Assembly (NCBI GenBank): GCA_021783515.1
Contig: JAJXTV010000022.1
Location: forward strand, 1-59,050
Source: Nitrospirota bacterium
GTDB lineage: Bacteria > Nitrospirota > Thermodesulfovibrionia > Thermodesulfovibrionales > UBA6898
DNA: 59,050 nt
Direction: 5' to 3'
Shown here: piece by piece, positions 58,943 to 59,050 of the stretch
How the letters are laid out: every line of letters begins with the position of its first letter
How positions within the stretch are numbered: position 1 is the stretch's first letter
Notes under the pieces: generated by a model
What the model was told of the DNA's origin: nothing
What the model saw: the letters and a program-made list of their open reading frames with translations, nothing else
Database searches by the model: none
Program-made: the position numbers and the translations under genes

Positions 58943-59050
58943 GCCAGCACCTCGGTAACGACGCCGGCGCCGACGGTGCGGCCGCCCTCACGGATGGCGA
59001 ACCTCAGCTCCTTCTCCATCGCGATCGGCGAGATCAGCTCCACCGAGAGG
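58939..59050 (-). CDS. tuf: Elongation factor Tu, C-terminal part (partial)
   Basis: Only the last 36 codons are in the window. They read [20 protein letters not shown], then [16 protein letters not shown], the conserved C-terminus of EF-Tu domain 3, and stop with TGA at 58939-58941. The rest lies beyond 59050. Confidence 0.95.
   Translation of the reverse strand, partial: LSVELISPIAMEKELRFAIREGGRTVGAGVVTEVLA

Overview
The window looks like a chromosomal segment of a Gram-negative (LPS-making), anaerobic, sulfate- or sulfite-reducing bacterium. A complete reductive-type dsr locus (dsrAB, dsrD, dsrN/cbiA, dsrC, dsrMKJOP) plus an outer-membrane/lipid A operon (bamA-skp-lpxD-fabZ-lpxA-lpxI) and many multihaem cytochromes point to a sulfate reducer. 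Gene order and protein style fit Nitrospirota (Thermodesulfovibrionia-like) best, but Desulfobacterota cannot be excluded by eye. No oxidative-type dsr genes (dsrEFH, dsrL) are seen, and dsrD is present, so Dsr probably runs in the reductive direction.

Layout. 1-2600: gene-poor, degenerate-looking stretch with a GIY-YIG-like protein, a small hypothetical, a flavodoxin-family reductase and a broken small ORF. 2590-7221: DinG-type helicase and an orphan PAS-rich hybrid kinase (minus). 7388-14369: phosphate regulon phoB-phoR, pstS-pstC-pstA-pstB-phoU (plus), with two phased Pho-box arrays before pstS. 14426-15261: a structured leader plus 52-aa zinc-ribbon gene, a DUF1059 protein and a small coiled-coil protein. 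15564-27587 (minus): the dsr region, read dsrA-dsrB-dsrD-dsrN-HEAT protein-Zn protein, then dsrC, then RsbRD-like protein-dsrM-K-J-O-P-ferredoxin. 27856-33735 (plus): outer membrane and lipid A operon. 33918-36363 (plus): seven-haem cytochrome, cytochrome b and nine-haem lipoprotein. 36574-39000: RCC1-repeat lipoprotein, an interspersed repeat and a TPR protein. 39164-40899: rpoD and a free-standing sigma region 1.1 protein. 40889-46664 (minus): Mut7-C protein, haem-motif sensor kinase and sigma-54 response regulator, and a PIN-PhoH ATPase. 47080-59050 (minus): tuf-rpmG-tRNA-Trp-secE-nusG-rplK-rplA-rplJ-rplL-rpoB-rpoC.

How it works together. DsrAB with DsrD and DsrC reduces sulfite; the DsrC trisulfide is thought to be re-reduced by the membrane DsrMKJOP complex, which draws on menaquinol and periplasmic cytochromes. 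The separate cytochrome b/multihaem cluster offers a second quinone-periplasm electron route. A nearby sensor kinase carries its own CxxCH motif and may sense redox state.

Most notable observations: (1) a 60-aa stand-alone copy of sigma-70 region 1.1 directly behind rpoD, with part of the rpoD upstream region duplicated too; (2) a 42-bp element shared upstream of dsrA and dsrC; (3) a three-hairpin leader in front of a 52-aa zinc-ribbon gene; (4) an apparent CTG start for ribosomal protein L10; (5) two uncharacterised proteins inside the dsr locus.
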